NCBI GenBank assembly: GCA_947846985.1
Contig: CANTUZ010000002.1
Location: 17,003,587 to 17,067,586 of the forward strand
Direction of reading: 5' to 3'
Source: Fratercula arctica
Taxonomy: Eukaryota; Chordata; Aves; Charadriiformes; Alcidae
DNA length: 64,000 nucleotides
A model generated the notes under the pieces. The model did not search any database, was not told where the DNA came from, and saw only the letters and a program-made list of their open reading frames with translations. A program made the translations under genes and the position numbers. This document shows, in pieces, positions 39,686 through 52,919 of the stretch (position 1 is the first letter of the stretch; the number at the start of each line of letters is the position of its first letter).

Positions 39686-42600
39686 GTTCAAAGTCAAAAC
39701 TCACAAGTTGCTTGCAGCAAGCGTGGCGTGTTAATTAGTTTTAAACAGGTCATAAAAGAGTCATAGTTCACATGCAAAGCAATTTAACCATTCACTAAAA
39801 TCCTATTCAATAGGCAATGAAGCTTAACAAACTGCTTCTTCCAGAGGTCTAGAGAAGACAAGTTCCAAACACTCCTGAAGTGAAAATGTATGTATTGACC
39901 TTTGTTAGCAAAACACATCTAAGATGGAATTCATAGCCAAACTGATTTACCCTCTTTGCCCCCCTCCTTCCTGCAGCAAATGGAGCATTAAAAACCACTG
40001 TCAGAAAACTTAAATGAATTTTTTCACAAACTGCCCAACCATAAAATGTATTTTCAGGAGGAGGAGGAAACCATCATTAACAGTTAACATTTACAAAAAG
40101 TTACTGCAAATCTAAGTGTATTAAGCCAGTCTCAAATCCCTAACAGTCATGTCACACCTCCCTCCCCAAAACAGGGGAAGCAAACGGATGGAAGACGAAA
40201 GGATGGGAGTACAGAAGACACACAGGGAGAGACTCCCTTGAACATTAACAGCCAGTTCTTATATTTTTGAATTCTACAAATCCAGTTGATTTAATACAGC
40301 TGACTATGATAGGTGTTAGTTGTATTAAATCTTAAATTTGTCTGCTTGCTGAATATCTCATATTAATATTTTATTCTGTTACATAATGCTTCCTTCACAC
40401 AAAGTTAAGTTCCAGAATCTTATACCTTTATGTAATACAGAGGTTACAACCCCCCTCCACAGCCTTCCCCCACATTTCACATTAAATTAAGATGAAACCA
40501 GTGCACCTCATCCCTCATCCCACAGGATGTCTGCCATGTCTCCTTTCACGCCTGCTTCCCTGTGCAGCCCTCTCACTGAAGCCCACCTCCCTACAAGGGC
40601 TGCAGCAGCTCTGAAACGCAACCCAAGGCCACTCCTGGCTGAATCTACCCCAACGACTGGAAAATATTCCTACTTTTCTTCTTCACCCACATTATGATAC
40701 AGAAGGAGACAAGCAGTTGAGGAGAAGACTTGCTGTGGATGCTAGGGGGTGAACTTGCAACAAACCAATAGTTTACAGAGAAACACCTTCAGGCCAGGTA
40801 AGTGCAAGGGAAATGGTTGTAAAATGCCCACAGTTCATGTTTTTGAGAACATGGCTCCTTCTTCCAGTGCTTTTCTGGTGACACCCTAATAATGTCATCC
40901 CCTTCACTGCTCTTTGAGTAGCACGATGGCAAACAAGGCTGTCAGAGGAAAATTCAGATTTCAATAAAGTCTACAGTCTCTCAAGACAGTGTTTATTGAC
41001 AGCTGCATACATACTTTCCTCGAGGGTTTTTAAGTTGTCATAATGCCTGGGATCATTTCTTCAATGCACGACGGAGGCAGGAGATCTTTATGAGAGACTT
41101 AAGAGCATGAATCTGCTTGGCTTGAGTTTGTCTTACTATCAGCTGAAAACGAATGACAGTATTCAACTATTAAACTGTGAGTTTGTTAGGGAAAGATACA
41201 AAAACAAGTTGGGCCAAGAAGCAGAAAACATCTTATTCCAATGCTTTCAGTTCTCGCTTAGGGCTGCTCTTACGCATTCAGGCTTTATAGTGTATGTTCA
41301 AACATGTTACGAGCCCCTCCATTTGTATGCGAGTGTTTTCATTCTGCTTGTATCAGTAACGATTCCCGCAGAAAAAGCGCCACACCAGCCACCTGTACTT
41401 AAAGTATGATTTCTGGTCATTCTTCCTGTTTTTCTTAAGCTCCTTCAAAAAAAAAAAACCCTTAGAACTGATTTTCTCCCCTTGAATTAAAGCACAGCCT
41501 TAAGTCACGTCAGTTCTCCTACGACAAGGCCGGTTCCCAGAAGCCTGAAGCTTCAGGTCTGCACCATCTCAACTCCACCAACTCCCTTATATTAGCTGTG
41601 CTGCCAGCTGCTCTTCTCTTTTCAGATATAAAATAATCTTTAAGCAGCATATGGCCTTGGCTATGCGTGTACGTTCTGGCAGGTTCGGGCTAACAGGGTT
41701 ACAGGCCATTTGTCAAGCCCTATCACATTTCCTCCACGCCCTTCCTCTCGTGAGTAACCCAACGCCGCGCGCAGCTACAGCTAGATGCAGAACCGCGGCC
41801 ATGACCCAGTGAAGGCTATTATTTGAACCTAGCAAAATATGCTACAGTGAATCATGGCTATTAAAATAAAGGGCATGACACAGCAGAAGTTAAATTGATG
41901 ACACACTACTGGTTCATCAGGCACGGAGGAGGAGAAAAGCCTGGTTCTCCAAAATCGCAGTTTTATCGGGGTACAGCCCTCAGGTTCTTGTGTTTGGCCA
42001 GTGGGTTAGACAAACGCTGGAGCCGCCATACACCAGCACAAAAGGGAGGTCGCATTACACCGTCCTTCAGACCCATGGGCAAGCAAGGCCGTGCTCTACG
42101 TACTCAAGAATCCTGTTCCGCTCTGTGCAGCATGAGATGTGTAACTGAAAGGCTTTGCCAGCCAAGTGATGACCCACATGGTTCACTTAAGAAAAGGACA
42201 ATTCTGATAACATTTACTGGCTTATCTTAGTATCTCCAAACATGAAAATTTGAGGAAAATCAGAGTTTTGTCAATACAAACTCCTATGTGATTTAGGGAA
42301 CTTTTACTGCCATAGCTGTATCACTGCCACATCTCTTACCAACACCACTGAAACCACTGTAACCAGGACGAGTTTTCAGTACACTAGTATCTTGGCTTTG
42401 GTGTCCTACTTTCTCTGAAGTACAGTAGTGCTTTGGGACTAGGTACCAACGGATGGCTGGAACGTCAACTTCATTTCCCCCATCCACAGCTTCACAGACA
42501 AGTTTTCTGTACTTCACAATTAAATCCATCTACTGAGCCAAACTTCTTCTCCCTTCTAACTAGTGCATTTAAAGTGAGTTAATTGCATATAACAGCAAAA

Positions 42601-44151
42601 ATCTCTTTTCTTATCAAAACACATACAATATATCTTTATATTAACAGAATAGGGATGACAATCATGAGAGATCGCACCAAAAGCTTTACCAAGAGAATCA
42701 TTCTGTTTCATATATGTCAGAGAACAGGTACTTTACAATAAATACTTCAGTATCAGGATAAGGACATTTTCCACCTCTAGGCCAGACACCTTTGGAGAAA
42801 AAAAATAAATTACTTTTTAGTATATTTCATTATGGTTGAGGAAAGTCTGTAGATGCTTCCATACTGGGGAAAAGACCAGTAAGTTTCAGAACTTGAAATG
42901 TACAGGTATTGTAACAGTACAGGAATGAGGAAATCCATCTTGTTTACTTAATGGCTCTGAATTTGATCATTTCTACATGACTTACAGAAACATTGACTGA
43001 ATCTAAGTTCACCGTAACAATTAGGTACTATACAGACACAGTATGAGAATACGCTGTATAAATCTGCTTAGATATCTACATAGGTAAATATGAAATAACT
43101 GGTTTCATAAAGCAACTTGTGAGCAGGCAGCTGTGTTTCAAATATTTTTGTGCAAATACAGCGGTGGCCTAATGCTTGAGAAACAGAAAAAACTGATTTA
43201 CAACCTACTCCACCAACTCTGCCCTTATTTCTTATCCCAAGTGACCACATTAACACTACTTGGACAACGAGAACATATCACAGTGTCTACTTTCCTGATC
43301 CTGCTGAAAGTTATTTCTGAGATGCCCTAAAAGAGGGGGTTCCTCTCCTGACACAAGACCAAGCAGTTATCTGTAGAAAATACTCTAACCTTGGGACGTG
43401 CTACTTTTGGAATTGCTTATCTAATGCAAAAGTTTCAGCCTAAATAACAGAAGCAAATTACAAAACTTGGCTTCTGAAGGTATTTCTGTGCAGAAAGTTT
43501 GCCATGAACTGTTAAGTATGCCACTAAAAGCATTTAGAGCACAATAAAAGAACCACAGGAATGCCCACTCAAGATAAGGCTAAGTATCATTCCTACACCT
43601 CAAGAAGTTAAGAGTTCAACAGCTAAAGCAGACACAACCACCTCCTTGCGGTCCTCTCTCTCCCCCCTCCACTAACATTCATAAGAGTGGAGTAAATTGG
43701 GGCAAGAGCAGAAAACATCAAGAGGCCACCCATGTCCAGATTAGTATTGCCCGGAGAATACAGTCCTTCGGTGTCTTTTGTGTATGCTGAAAAGGCATCC
43801 ATGCAAATACTACAGAAGTGCCAAAACATAACCAGTTCACCTTTACAGGACTGCAATTAGCACTGCAGTAGTCCTCTCTACTGAAACTGTTGATAGCACA
43901 GTATCATAGAAGGCAGTTACTGATTTTGCCTGTCTTACTCCAGGGGTAAACTGGAAGGAAGGGATGGAGGCAGCACAACATGTTTTTATAGCGCAATAAC
44001 GTAGGAGCATCACAACATTTCAAGAAGTTTGGTCATTTTAGACATAATTTTTTAACAAGCTGCACTACAATCCCAAAAAGCTGCTGACTCAACAAGGTAA
44101 CAGCTTTCAGGTTTGGATCACTGAATGTACAGTAGCAAAGCTGTGTTCTCC

Positions 44152-44177
44152 AGTTCAAAACACAAGTTCAAAACACA
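44152..44177. repeat. Perfect 13-bp tandem duplication
   Basis: AGTTCAAAACACA occurs twice head-to-tail (44152-44164 and 44165-44177) with no differences, so it is probably recent. Confidence 0.93.
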
Positions 44178-45870
44178 TTTACAGCTCACCTCCACGGATA
44201 ACAGTGAAAGCATTTAATAGTGCCTCTTGCCATACCTAATGTATTTTGTTGGCTGTGCCACTTATCAATGTAACAATAGCATGTGGCAACCTGGAATCAG
44301 AAATAGCAAAACTAGTACCAGCAACATTTATTTCTAAAAGTGAATACTTAGATTCTGAAACCCTGAATTACTGAATTGGAGTCTGAACAGCTTCTTACCA
44401 CCAGCTAAATGCCACACATTTCGCCTGGAAATGAGATGCAAAACAGACTGTCAGACATCTTTGCATTAGTTTGCTTCATGGTTTGTTTCATGTATCCCAA
44501 CCACATTTTAAACTGGGTTGGTTTTTGTTTTTGAAGCTCAAAGCTATAGAAATACTCTTTATGTGACTTTTCCCAAACTCCTACACATTGTAAGCTTGGG
44601 GCAAAACCTGCATTTGTTCCATGCTTCTTATACTGGTTACATGGGGGGCTGGATGTATGGTAGTGCTAATTGTTTTAGGATAAGAAATTCTCATCTGAAT
44701 AGAACTTTTTCCTCTCCCTTAACATTCATTAACTTTTCAAACTATGCCTGACAGTTGCCTGCTTTCTATACTAAAAAAACCTGTTGCAGCACAGGGTATC
44801 AAAAACTTTGCTAAGCATTTAAAAGAAATTCCTTATGGGTCCTTTTCAGAAGTTACTCCTCAGGAAATGCTTCAAACATACCCAAAACCTGTTTGACTCA
44901 TTTGAAGCTGCTTCACTTGACTAAACAGCTCTACTAAAGTAAGTGCAGACCACACAGGTCCCAAATGCCCCCTTAGCACGTAACTCTGCTTTCGTAATTC
45001 AAAATAGCCACTGGAAAATAGCGACCAGCTGCCCAGACTCCAGTAGACACCACAAGAGGCATCTTACTTTACCAAAAATTGCCTGATATACCTCAAAGGA
45101 AATCACTGACAGCTATGATAATGTCGTTAGCAATTAATCCAGTCACAGGACAAGAGATGCCTATCAGTTACGAAGACTGTTGTTATTTAATTTTTTATCT
45201 TGATTCCATGGCAACAGGAACTTGCTGCTGTAACTTGGCTGCAAGGAAACTACTAAAATACTGAAGTTGTAAGCAACAGGTTTGCTTTTTACTTTAAAAA
45301 CAAGATACATTTTCCTGACCTGTTCAAAGTAATGAGAAGGTAGTTAAACTCCTATTACAACAAACAATTATTTAATACAGATGTATTACAGATATATGTA
45401 AAATACAATACAATTCCACATGAGTATAACAGGACTGTTCTGGGTCATTACTGACCTTACCAAAAATGTTACAAGTTTAACTCCTGAGCATCATCCTAAA
45501 ACAAAACCAAAGCTGAATTTCATATTTGTGTATCTGGTATATTCATCACATTTAGCAATTTGTACAGATCTATGCTTGCACAGCTGGCAGAAGCTTTTTC
45601 TTACTTCCCTAGAAATTAGGTTGAGACCACTGCTAGAGCTAAACACCTCAGTTAAGTTGGAGGGGGGGGCGCAGAGCAAGGGAAGAGGAAAGAAAGGGAA
45701 AAAAACCCACACACTTCCAGAACCGGCAAGGCCTACCTGGGCCCCAAACCAAAAAAGCATCCACTTTTCATTACCTTTGCAATATAAACAGAAAAACAGT
45801 GAAAGAGCATAGCAAGAATGCAAGAACTGGGAGAACAGTTTAAAAAAAAAAAAAGACAAAAAAAGAACAA

Positions 45871-45914
45871 GGAACTATTTAGTTAAAAGAAAGGAACTAT
45901 TTAGTTAAGAGAAA
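45871..45914. repeat. 22-bp tandem duplication (21/22 identical)
   Basis: GGAACTATTTAGTTAA-AGAAA units at 45871-45892 and 45893-45914 differ at one base. The repeat follows an A-run and purine-rich DNA, and looks like a recent slippage or duplication event. Confidence 0.93.
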
Positions 45915-47092
45915 GTTTGGAATGAAATGGTTGCAGTGTGGCATAAACTTGAGATGAGTTCTTCTAGCATAGATCATGTATTTCTTTTTTCCATGCACCT
46001 GCTCAACACCTCAGTGCTGGAGTTACACCAACAGAGACTGCTAGCATTGATTCAGTTCAACTACTGTTACACACTAGACAAGAATACACCAAATCACATC
46101 CTCCAAAAGAAGGAGTAAGTCTAAGCAATTTACAAAAACTAAAACATTTTCCTGTCACATATATGCCTACACCTGGGACCAAACAAATACATTAAAATCC
46201 CTACAACATCCAGAACTTGATGATACTTTTGGTTTATACTGTTGAAAGCACAAATTTTTAGCTGAGAAGGTAAAAGAGCACTCTCCCAAAACTAAAAAAT
46301 AATAATTCAAGTAGGATACACTTCCTAGGGACATTCCAACTTAAACAAGATGCAGTCGTGGAAAGCCAATGGTGCATACTGTGCACACTAGACTAGACCC
46401 TAAGTAAATCTGTTCTTCTCAAGAGTTTATAAAGTTAGGAAAGAACCAGATTTCCTGAACCAAAGTAATTATAACTCTGTTGCTTGCGGCAAAGTAATTT
46501 GTAGAGGTGCAACCAATGATTGAGACTGTAACTTTTCACTGACTTCTGCAAAGAGCTACATTCCACACGGAACAGAATTGCACTGCATGTGGATATTCCT
46601 CATCAGGTAACGCTTCCTCCCAAAAAACTCCGTTCTGTTTCATTTACAGGAAGATGTTATTAAGTAATATTATGAAATATTACTTCTTCGTATCCAGTAA
46701 AGCAGCCGTTGGTTGATCTGTGGGGAGTAACCTCATACAGTATTACTGTCACTACGTAGAGTCCCCAGACAACTCCTGCACAATACAGAGAGCAGACAGG
46801 CTCCTGGGGCTGGCAGCATTTCAAAGCTGATCCTGGCCAACACCAGTGCCATTTGCCAGCTGTGCAGTTAAGGGTCAGGTTGGGCTGTGCTTCCAGAAGG
46901 CGAGGCACCTTAGGTATGCTGAAGCACTGAGTATGTAACCAAAGAGCACACACATTCAGCAGAAAACCAGCTCAGAGGAAAAACAAGTGTGCTGGATCTG
47001 CTGCACTGCAGGTTACGTCCGTTACATACTGGCTACCAAATGCACTAGCAAGAGCCTACAGAAGGGTGCGTTCAAGAGAGGAATGGGAAAAA

Positions 47093-47118
47093 GATGATGA
47101 TTTCACATTGTCATCATC
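47093..47118. repeat. 8-bp inverted repeat with 10-nt loop
   Basis: GATGATGA (47093-47100) and TCATCATC (47111-47118) are exact reverse complements. The left arm resembles a C/D-box snoRNA C box, but no D box or guide layout follows at a suitable distance. Confidence 0.8.
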
Positions 47119-48839
47119 CATTTGCAAAATAACTGGCAACTACAGAGTTGCAGAGATGCTGGCTACCAGCATCGTTCCTTTCTCCTTACGATCCATTTGA
47201 AGCACAGCAACTGCTTTTCTTGCCATCTGGAAGATGCAATATCAAGCTGACATCTGGGGGGGTGGGGGATGTGGTGGCAGTGTTTGCTTTAAAATCTAAT
47301 ACTAGATCTGCAGAGTGCTATAAAAAGTGAAAATGCAGCTTTTTTTGGTAATGGCAGAGGTTTAAGGTGCATTGGCACACGAGCAAAGATCAATCACCTT
47401 CATCAGTTATTCCACTCAATAAGCAGCAGAAAAGAAGATCTGCAGTATTAGCAATGCTTGCTTTCCCCTTCCGCCCCAGTCAACAGCATGTCATGTTTAA
47501 AGCTTTAAAAAAAATACTCAAACATCTGGGGGGAAAAAAATATCTCGTAACAGAGGTATGTTAACAGTACACGCCTTGCTGAGTGTTTAGCAGCCAACAG
47601 CAACTAATACATTGTACAGTGGGACTATCCATTTTTCTTCCCCGTACAACAATCTGGCTGAAAGAAAGCTGGGATACCAGGTGTAGACTAACAGCATCTC
47701 CCCCTTACTACGGGCAGTTTGCTGCACATGTGACCAAGAAAGTGGATCTGGCAGCATCCATCCCCTAGAGAAAGTATGGCCAGGTACATTATTCAAAAAC
47801 TCAGAGGCCTGATATTTGAACAGATAAATAATTCAAATAATCTACACTTCTACCTGAGTAGAAGTTTTACTTGTTGTTCTCCTGATATAACCCCAAGAAT
47901 CCAGACAACTTTCTACAACCCTTTAGACATCACACACAACTCAGTAGTGGAAGTGGTCTAAGAATCAGCTATTCATTCACTTCCTAATTTGGCTGTTGGG
48001 ACAAAAACCAACCCCCTAACATCTCCCAGATTTTCCCAGGACTATCTGTAGAAAACCACCACCGATGGTTTTCCACCAACTCTTTCACAGCAATGCACTT
48101 TTGCCATGGGAGAGGAATGCAGGCATACTCATTTTAAGTAAAGACATAGTGTAGAAGATACACATTATAAAAGAATATTTAAGAAAAAGGCTGCATATAT
48201 TCTTCAAACTTAGAGATACATTGCATGCATGTTATTTTAACTAAATGGCATCTAAGTAAGTTTTTATTAACTTTTCTTAAGTAACCAGTATTTGGAAAAG
48301 TTTATCAGGAGATAAACACTGGACCTTTTTTATCTAGACCATAATTCATTCACAAATGTGTGACTGTGTTCCCCCCATCCCTAGTTAAAAAACAGATATC
48401 AGCATGACGATCTAGTCTTATATCTTGAGTAGCAGAGATCACAGAAGTTTCACCCACCAACTCAAGAATTCTGCAGTTTCTGGTTAATCTGGAACCTACT
48501 ATTTAGAAAGGCTTTTTTTAAAGCCCATTTAAGAAATTCACTTAGGGACATCACAAGCCAACTTTTGGTAAATTCCCCAATTGTAACTGCCTTTTAAGAT
48601 CCGGCATGTAGAAGAAGCTATGCTAAAAGTAACTACTGAGATGCAATATATATCTACCTTTGCCTGATAGAACTACCCAACTTCAGCTTTCACATCTTCC
48701 TTCCTTTGAGCTATGAGACTTACCACAACACTTCCTATCCTTCTTTCGGGTAAACTCAAACTATGCTTCTTTATTCGCAGCACTAAAAGTTTTACTGCAA
48801 TTTTTATGTAATTTTTTTTTCTTCTTGGTGGTGGTTTTA

Positions 48840-48876
48840 TTTTTTTTGTTGTTGTTGTTTGGTTGGTTTTGTTTTT
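48840..48876. repeat. Pure G/T tract with (GTT)n core
   Basis: There are 37 bases of only G and T: a T-run, four GTT units, GGTTGG and further T-runs. It is the complement of the A/C tract class. Confidence 0.88.
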
Positions 48877-50417
48877 ATTATGAACACAGACACAAATCTT
48901 TCCTGTATATCATGCTACGCTGGCAACCATTCTGAAGAGCTGGCACAAGCAGCAGGCATGATATCCTAGCTCTGGTCTTCACTAGAGACATATGTACACT
49001 TCCTTAGCATTTTCCTGGAAACAAGGAGCCATTTCTGAGAGTCCTGGAACTCCACAATCACCTGGCCACCACGAACATCAATGTCTTTCAGGACTACCCT
49101 TTCTAAGGTCTGCACACATTAACAGCAGCGAGCAACCGCAGCGTGAAGAACTTTCTAGTGTCTTCTGTAATTACATTGTAGCTGAAGCTAGGTATTCAAG
49201 ACTGAAATCCCCAAAAGGTCAATATGAAAAGTTAGCAAGTGAAGATTCCTTCCAAGTAGGTAACCTCACTTACTTACTGCTACATATTGGACAAATTATT
49301 TTCAGGCCACCAGTTTCTTCTATATTACGTTTCATAAGTTTAGCTATCAAACAGGTGGATTCGAATTCTTCAAAAGCATACTTGGAACAGCTAAAAATAT
49401 GTTTTTTGATAAAAAAATATGTCACTTCCTAAAGTAGTCTTAAAATTTACACTAACTTAAGAGGATCAAAAGAAACTGCATAGACCATCTTCACTCAAAC
49501 ATCACATTTTCAGACTATAAAGGAATGTGGTGACTTTTAATAGATCTTGTGTAACTTTAAGAGATTTTGGTTTCTACAGACATGTATTAATATAATGTTT
49601 AGTCCATGAAATTAAAGTAGTTCTTTTCAGGGCCAATTTGGAGAAATTAATGTAAAACTTCTAATATAGTTGTGCAGATAGACTTAGCACCTCTGGAATT
49701 TTAAGTCACTGGACAATTCCCAAGTAAAAGCCACAACAGAAGAAACAGATACCAATTGCTGTTTCAAAGTAGACAGATACCTTTCTGATACAGTTATGGG
49801 AAGGAAGAGAAGGAAGCACAAGGATACAAATTCATGCAGCCTGACAAGTATCTGCTGAACAAGACACTGAAAAAAAAACCAGTATGCAGTTTGAGAGAGA
49901 AGGGAGTTACAGTCCCTGCTTAGTCTCCTCTGGAGAAATCTACACCTGCAGGGGCGGTTCAGACAACCCCATCACTTGATCTCAGAAGCTGAGATTTTAA
50001 AGAGACAGTTACAAGCTGAATTCCTACAGGACACCTACTGTGTGTTTCACCAGTAAACTAATTTATTGCAACGGTGCAAACCTAATCCAGCTCTAACATA
50101 AGTCTCTTCATCTCCATAAATAAAGGAAAAAAGACTGTAAAAACCCACTGTACAGTGCGAACATTAAAAGATGGAGGAATTTCAGCTAGAGCTTTGCACA
50201 AAACTAAAGCCATCTATTTGTTTAAGCACCATTCTTCAGGTCCTTGTCTGTGTCCCCTCTCACCATCACTTCACTGATTACGTAAAGAATGTATCTTATG
50301 GTTAGTGAGCACTCTCAATATTGAGGACACAGCAAAATCCAAGATGTCTGTATATCCAGAGAGACACTCCTTGACTATGAAGAAACCTTTAAAAACGAAG
50401 TACTATGTAAAAACGAA

Positions 50418-50442
50418 GGGACCTCTGATGTCCAGAGGTCCC
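50418..50442. repeat. Perfect 10-bp palindrome overlapping a CR1 end
   Basis: GGGACCTCTG (50418-50427) and CAGAGGTCCC (50433-50442) flank a 5-nt loop. The right arm is part of the CR1 3' region, and the left arm is its inverted copy at the truncation point. Confidence 0.92.
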
Positions 50443-50466
50443 TTCCAACCCTCTGATTCTATGATT
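50427..50466 (+). mobile_element. Short CR1 LINE 3' end
   Basis: GATGTCCAGAGGTCCCTTCC followed by AACCCTCTGATTCTATGATT is the last 40 bp or so of a CR1 in sense orientation, with one full octamer-type terminus. Its 5' limit falls inside the palindrome at 50418-50442. Confidence 0.88.
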
Positions 50467-52005
50467 AATATAACAGGAAGAAAGAACAAGGGAGTAAGAA
50501 AGGAAACTTTGGTGTCCAATTTGCTTAGTTAGACAATTGCCTCTTCCTTGATCTGAAAACAACTAGAAATTACTCTAACCACATTGAACTCATTGTCATT
50601 GCACTGAAAAATTAAATGCTCTTAAAAATATATACCTTAGCTCTTCATAGTGACATCTCACACTTCAAGCAGCTTTTTGCATTACGAAACCTCTCTGCTC
50701 CAATGCCCCACATATCAGTTTCACTTGTGATCATCAATTCAGTACAAAAGCACTATTTAAGTAATCAACGGAAATTAACATTATAAGTTAAAAGCTAGTT
50801 GTGACCAACTCTGATAGCACATGCAACTGAATAAGAAAACACAACAATGTCATCGCTGTTTCCTAGCAAGACTTCAAGACAGCATACTGATTGCAAGAAG
50901 CTCATTTGTTTCCTGTTACGAGATAGCAGGAACCTCACTTGAGTCAGATGGGTCAGCTACAGCTCAACACCAAGATGTTCTGAAGGGAGGTGCATGGGGC
51001 AGGGGGAAGGCAGGATGCCTGCTTCCCAGCTGAACTGAGATACCAGTCTATGAGTTCCACAGAACTGAAAGATACTTAAGGTCAGACTGTTAGAGAACGC
51101 ATTGAGTATCATCCTCAAGGCATAGCTTTTAGCACTCAGGAATTTCAACCATGATTATAATTTTCAAAAGAAAGTAACACTTTCACAAGGGGAGTTCTTA
51201 TAGCAAAAAATATCAAACAGTTTTTCAGCTGTTAGAGATAAAAACAGCATTAGGGTGAGATACAGCTCACAGACAACAAAACCTAGATTTAGGAATTTAA
51301 ACACCAACTACCTGTTTAAGTTCCTATTATAATCAATAGTATCCAAAGAACTATTCTGCTCAACGTGAAGCAGATACCTATGTTCAGTCAGCTGAACAGC
51401 TCTTCGGGTTCACTGACTAGATCTCTACACACTATAACGGGAGCACAGGCAATGAGCTCACACCCTGGCATCTAAATTTAGGTGCTCTAGTCTGTGAGCC
51501 AACCCTACAGTTTATACAGCCAAAGTACATGGGCATGCTGATAGGCCAAACATACACATGCTGTAAGCAACTGCTGGGAGAACGGTCCTTTAAAAAACCC
51601 TTTTCTGCACAAGGACTCTCATGAGAAAATGCAAGTTGGTATAATAGGAAAGCCTGCTAATAGTGCACAAGTGGAGTTCCTGAACTACATTCCATACAAG
51701 TTTCAGTCTGCATGAAAAGCAAATGGTTTCTCGATATACATAAGGAGGGAGAGATTCTGCCCTACAAAAGTTGTCTTCAAAAATAGGAACACATCTGAAT
51801 GATTTCTAGCGTACAACTGGTCAGGGAAAATACCCCTCATTCATTAACTGTGTGAGCAGGGAAGGGCTGACAAGTATTTCTCTTTTTAATAAGCATTATA
51901 GTTGTGCCACATTTTTCATCAGCTGCTATATATACGTAGTTAGCACTGGACTTACAGACTAAAAAAATAAATAAAGGTTGAGTGCAAGAAAAGAATCTAT
52001 TCTTT

Positions 52006-52023
52006 AAAAAAAAAAAAAAAAAA
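52006..52023. repeat. 18-A homopolymer
   Basis: Eighteen A residues are followed by G and another A-run. No recognisable element sits upstream. Confidence 0.92.
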
Positions 52024-52876
52024 GAAAAAATCCTACACCACAGAAGCCAGGAGAAATGGAGCCAGGGCATGATCAGATGCTACAATATGACAATAAAGTA
52101 CCACTTCCCTAAATTGCTGTAAATTGACTATTTGTTCTTAATCTGGCCCAATTGCGAGGTAAAATAAATACAGGGTATAATCTCCACATCCGACGCTTTC
52201 CATAGTTCCACTTGTTGACAGAGCCAAGGACCGCCTCAATTGCTTGCCCATAGAGTAATGCTTGGACCACAGGTTTGATAGTTATGCAGGCTAACATCCT
52301 TCTCTCAGTCCCTCGATATCACACAGTTGCAGAAAAGGACAGAAGAGAAAAAGCACAGGCTACGTTCTTGACCCTTGAGATGCCAACAGTTGGCCTATTG
52401 AGGTGTTCATCTGCACCCAGCTTTCTTGGTGACCACAATTCTACAAGGTAGAGGATGACTGACACCTCTCTCTACAATTCATTAGCTCTTTCCCTTTTGG
52501 GTTGCCTTCCAGCTTCACTAGGAATGATTTTCAGTCAAGGACCAGGATGCAAAAGCATAGATTCAAGTAGCAGATACAGGGAGATTTGAATGAAATATTA
52601 CTGTAAATAATGTGACATTGATTCTGCATTATTCTGTCTTTTTGAAGTCTCACAAAAGCTGTCATATGCACACTTTTACTAAGATTTCATCAGGACCACC
52701 AGAGATAACGCTTTCCCTAAACCTTTGCTTATTGGAATTTTATTTCCTTCATCTAATACTTTGTCAAGCCATTCCCAGTAGCAACCTTTCTGTTATTTTG
52801 CCTGAGCACATAAATCTGTAATTATTTTTATCCCCCTCTATTTCCTCTTAGCTACTGGGATGGTATTGGCTTCAAG

Positions 52877-52919
52877 AAAAAAACTAAACCAACCAACAAA
52901 CAAAAACCCAAGAAAACAA
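52877..52919. repeat. A/C-rich tract
   Basis: Forty-three bases have two interruptions. The part at 52886-52911 is pure A/C for 26 bases, with CC-punctuated A-runs (AACCAACC, ACAAAC). Confidence 0.88.

Larger units (their letters stand above)
38445..50426. other. Anonymous AT-rich noncoding DNA
   Basis: No host gene is recognised across about 12 kb. It contains the small CR1 scrap at 39419, several short tandem duplications, a 21-T run and a small CpG cluster at 41768-41800 (GCCGCGCGC and CCGCGG). Open frames up to 146 codons (48992-49432 plus) match no family I can name. Confidence 0.55.

Noticed and set aside
41895..42230. 111-codon frame with RHGGGE, recalling the phosphoglycerate mutase RHGE motif
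   Set aside because: Only four residues match, there is no second histidine region, and the rest is low-complexity basic sequence.
47093..47118. Possible C/D-box snoRNA (GATGATGA)
   Set aside because: The box is part of a simple inverted repeat, and no D box with a terminal stem was found at a suitable distance.
48992..49432. 146-codon plus-strand open frame, the longest outside repeats
   Set aside because: By a rough estimate, six frames of 64 kb of AT-rich DNA should yield about one frame of this size by chance. It shows no recognisable domain, signal peptide or repeat, and no gene context.
143..50466. Near-regular spacing of about 11 kb between the last four CR1 copies
   Set aside because: There are only four intervals, orientations are mixed and preservation differs. 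The spacing is most likely coincidence.
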